A stretch of DNA of 64,000 bases from positions 1 to 64,000 of the forward strand of contig NZ_JAFBEO010000006.1 in the NCBI RefSeq assembly GCF_016908785.1, given 5' to 3'. Below, in pieces: positions 62,313-64,000 of the stretch. The stretch's first letter is position 1. The number at the start of each line of letters is the position of its first letter. The DNA is from Weissella uvarum. Lineage in GTDB: Bacteria > Bacillota > Bacilli > Lactobacillales > Lactobacillaceae. Both the position numbers and the translations under genes were made by a program. The notes beneath the pieces were generated by a model. That model saw only the letters and a program-made list of their open reading frames with translations, was not told the origin of the DNA and made no database searches.

Positions 62313-62355
62313 TGCATGATAATTATTTTCTATTTTGAAAAGGTGGAACAAAAAT

Positions 62356-63366
62356 ATGAATACAATCTGGATTAAAATCGGTTTAACCATTGCAGTATAT
62401 GTGACACTGTCATTGCTTGTAATGGGTGCAATTATCTATTTCTTCAAAAAAGATAAAAAACATGTAAAAGTTATTACTAACCTTCAGTTCACTATTGGAG
62501 TCGTTCTATATTTAATTTTCTCTGCCTGTCCGGTCTTGTTTCTGAATTTTCAGGTTGTGTCAAATAATGTAACTATTCAGCTTAGGTATAGTTTAATTAT
62601 TGATTTAATACCACTCATAATTTTGATTGTATTTGTGAAAGCTGCAAAGTACTTTATTCCTAATTTAGAGATAGAAATACAGCCCAGTTGGGTGCTGCTA
62701 ATGTTTTTTGCAATTGCATTCAGTTTACTGACGATTGATTCTGGGATGGATATATGGCAGCAGAAACAAAAACAGCAGTCGAACGAACAGAATGGATCAA
62801 CTTTAAAAGATGTCACAAAGCTTATCAGAGTTTCAATTGAAGGTAACGAAAGTGCAGAGAAAGTTGGCACGATTCCAGGTGTCCCTGCTCATAAAGTTTG
62901 GATATATAAAACTTATCAAAGTAGGAAGTATATTGAATTGGATGATGGAACCCTTCTTAGAAGGAACGGGGATACAACAGATAAAAATAATGTAGATGTT
63001 ACAAAACAATATGAAGTTGCACCACGTAGTACATATTATGCCTACAAAGTGACGCTTAATGGTCAATTATCGTCAAAGGATGAAAAAAGTTTGAATGGAA
63101 AAAAGTTCACAGAATCAAGAATTTTATTAGCTGATCGAAATTTTAGACCCAAGAAGTCAGCAGTTAAATCTAATACAATCGTACACGATTATAAAATTTC
63201 AGAAATTGCGTATGAGGATAGCTTATCATTCGCACGTGCTGATATAGAAAATCATTTAATTTCAAGTGAAGGTCAGATTAAGCCAATTCATAAAGAAATC
63301 ATCCCTGGTTACGATTTATATGGAACGAACAAAATCGTTGATATGAAGAGTTGGAGGGAAGATTGA
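62356..63366 (+). CDS. Membrane protein with large extracellular C-terminal domain
   Basis: Start ATG 62356 (MNTIWIKIG) behind AAAGGTGG; the in-frame TTG 62335 precedes it. 336 residues: four N-terminal helices (to about residue 133), then a soluble domain with GTIPGVPAHKVWIYKTYQ and conserved-looking Tyr/Asp positions. Not recognised. Confidence 0.68.
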   Translation: MNTIWIKIGLTIAVYVTLSLLVMGAIIYFFKKDKKHVKVITNLQFTIGVVLYLIFSACPVLFLNFQVVSNNVTIQLRYSLIIDLIPLIILIVFVKAAKYFIPNLEIEIQPSWVLLMFFAIAFSLLTIDSGMDIWQQKQKQQSNEQNGSTLKDVTKLIRVSIEGNESAEKVGTIPGVPAHKVWIYKTYQSRKYIELDDGTLLRRNGDTTDKNNVDVTKQYEVAPRSTYYAYKVTLNGQLSSKDEKSLNGKKFTESRILLADRNFRPKKSAVKSNTIVHDYKISEIAYEDSLSFARADIENHLISSEGQIKPIHKEIIPGYDLYGTNKIVDMKSWRED

Positions 63367-63407
63367 TAATAGAAATTCTTAAAGCTTGCATTTGAAGGAG
63401 GCGTGAA

Positions 63408-63734
63408 ATGGATTTAAATTTTGAGGATTTAATTTATGCTTTATTACAACCGATGATCATTATGTGGCCCATTATTTTATATTTAGTAATATATTTCGCT
63501 TTTTTTTATCCGTCTAGGAACATATTGAGAAAATATGATGGCGCGATTGAATCGTTGGAAAATAAAAAGATGGGTCAGGGTAATTTAGCTCTTGATAAGA
63601 AGAAACAGCAACTCAATACGTTACGCCGTAACCGTAAATTGGTGTTCTATTTCGTGGCTATTATTTCAGCGATACTTGCGTTTGTAGCTACATTCGTTAT
63701 TTACAATTATGTTCATACTATCTGGGGTATATAA
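63408..63734 (+). CDS. Small two-helix membrane protein (108 aa)
   Basis: Helices at about 10-32 and 80-103 separated by a charged coiled loop (RKYDGAIESLENKKMGQGN). Ribosome site GGAGG. Unknown. Confidence 0.68.
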   Translation: MDLNFEDLIYALLQPMIIMWPIILYLVIYFAFFYPSRNILRKYDGAIESLENKKMGQGNLALDKKKQQLNTLRRNRKLVFYFVAIISAILAFVATFVIYNYVHTIWGI

Positions 63735-63767
63735 CCCTGGTTATAAACCAAGAAGGAGGAGCTTGTG

Positions 63768-64000
63768 ATGGGGGTTTATTTATCGATTATTTTTGTGTTA
63801 GATGCCTGCATGATTTTATTATACGGGCCAGATAAGAGAGCCCAGGGATGGAAGAGACATCTAATTACACTTTTTATCAGCATTACTTTGTTAAGCAATG
63901 TGATTATGACGATGCTTCTATGTTTACAAAATAAACAAATTATGGGCTTGTTGATCATGGCGATGGTTTTTCAATGTTTCGCGATATTCCATACTAAAGC
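63768..64000 (+). CDS. Membrane protein, partial (continues past window)
   Basis: ATG 63768 behind AAGGAGGA; the frame is open to the window end (77 codons). Product MGVYLSIIFVLDACMILLYG... has hydrophobic segments at about 1-18, 34-55 and 61-75. Belongs to the same small-membrane-protein run. Confidence 0.65.
   Translation, partial: MGVYLSIIFVLDACMILLYGPDKRAQGWKRHLITLFISITLLSNVIMTMLLCLQNKQIMGLLIMAMVFQCFAIFHTK

Overview
The window looks like part of a large low-GC conjugative plasmid from a lactic acid bacterium (Lactobacillales). The Leuconostoc/Weissella/Fructobacillus side is only a guess. The reasons are an iteron-type replication initiator with its origin, an actin-type (ParM-like) partition locus with a phased repeat array, a Gram-positive type IV secretion (T4SS)/conjugation gene set, LPXTG-like surface proteins with their own sortase, a KxYKxGKxW-type signal peptide, and an accessory Sec (SecA2/SecY2) locus. 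No chromosomal housekeeping block is visible except one tRNA gene.

Layout, left to right. 0-4.4 kb: two wall-surface proteins on the minus strand (one cut by the window edge, with a 48-bp repeat tract; one thioester/VaFE-repeat adhesin). 4.5-12 kb: two minus-strand operons, one of unknown membrane/acidic proteins (4535-7979) and one with a sortase, a two-domain wall hydrolase and two anchored proteins (8333-11919). 12-14.8 kb: three unknown plus-strand genes. 14.8-22.1 kb: T4SS core operon with a VirB6-like channel protein, VirB4 ATPase and a VirB4-associated membrane protein. 22.2-26.8 kb: accessory Sec operon with SecY2, SecA2, two small unknowns, and small SecE-like and SecG-like proteins. 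26.9-28 kb: LysM-NlpC/P60 hydrolase. 28-35.2 kb: a run of minus-strand genes including a Toprim/DUF3854-like protein, a possible single-strand annealing protein and many small acidic unknowns, most preceded by the same 14-bp leader motif and headed by a string of small hairpins. 35.3-38 kb: replication origin and Rep. 38-43 kb: second T4SS block (VirB2-like, VirB3-like, lysozyme-like protein, a possible relaxosome protein). 43.4-47.1 kb: two small acidic proteins and the VirD4/TraG coupling protein. 47.2-49.5 kb: ParM, ParR-like protein, six-copy GGTACC array and a coiled-coil plasmid protein. 49.5-50.3 kb: AT-rich gap without genes. 50.4-52.6 kb: three unknown minus-strand genes. 52.8-57.1 kb: plus-strand operon with a thioredoxin-like protein and a bifunctional penicillin-binding protein. 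57.2-58.7 kb: a YoeB-like toxin and small unknowns. 58.9-60.9 kb: secreted cell-wall-binding C39 peptidase with a KxYKxGKxW signal. 61-64 kb: CAU tRNA, a structured non-coding stretch and several small membrane proteins.

How it fits together (inference): T4SS, coupling protein, wall hydrolases, sortase, surface adhesins, a transpeptidase and a private Sec translocon are spread over several operons that appear to share two non-canonical promoter types. One type has AATCAA (plus strand) exactly 25 bp from the -10 box and precedes the adhesin, sortase, VirB4, hydrolase and coupling-protein operons. The other has GTGCGCTA plus an A/T tract next to the -10 box and precedes the Sec, PBP, 7979-gene and 44078-gene operons. 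This suggests one plasmid-wide cell-surface and mating programme. The most unusual parts are the apparently complete SecYEGA set inside a conjugation region, its apparently leaderless first gene, and the hairpin-rich leader beside the origin.
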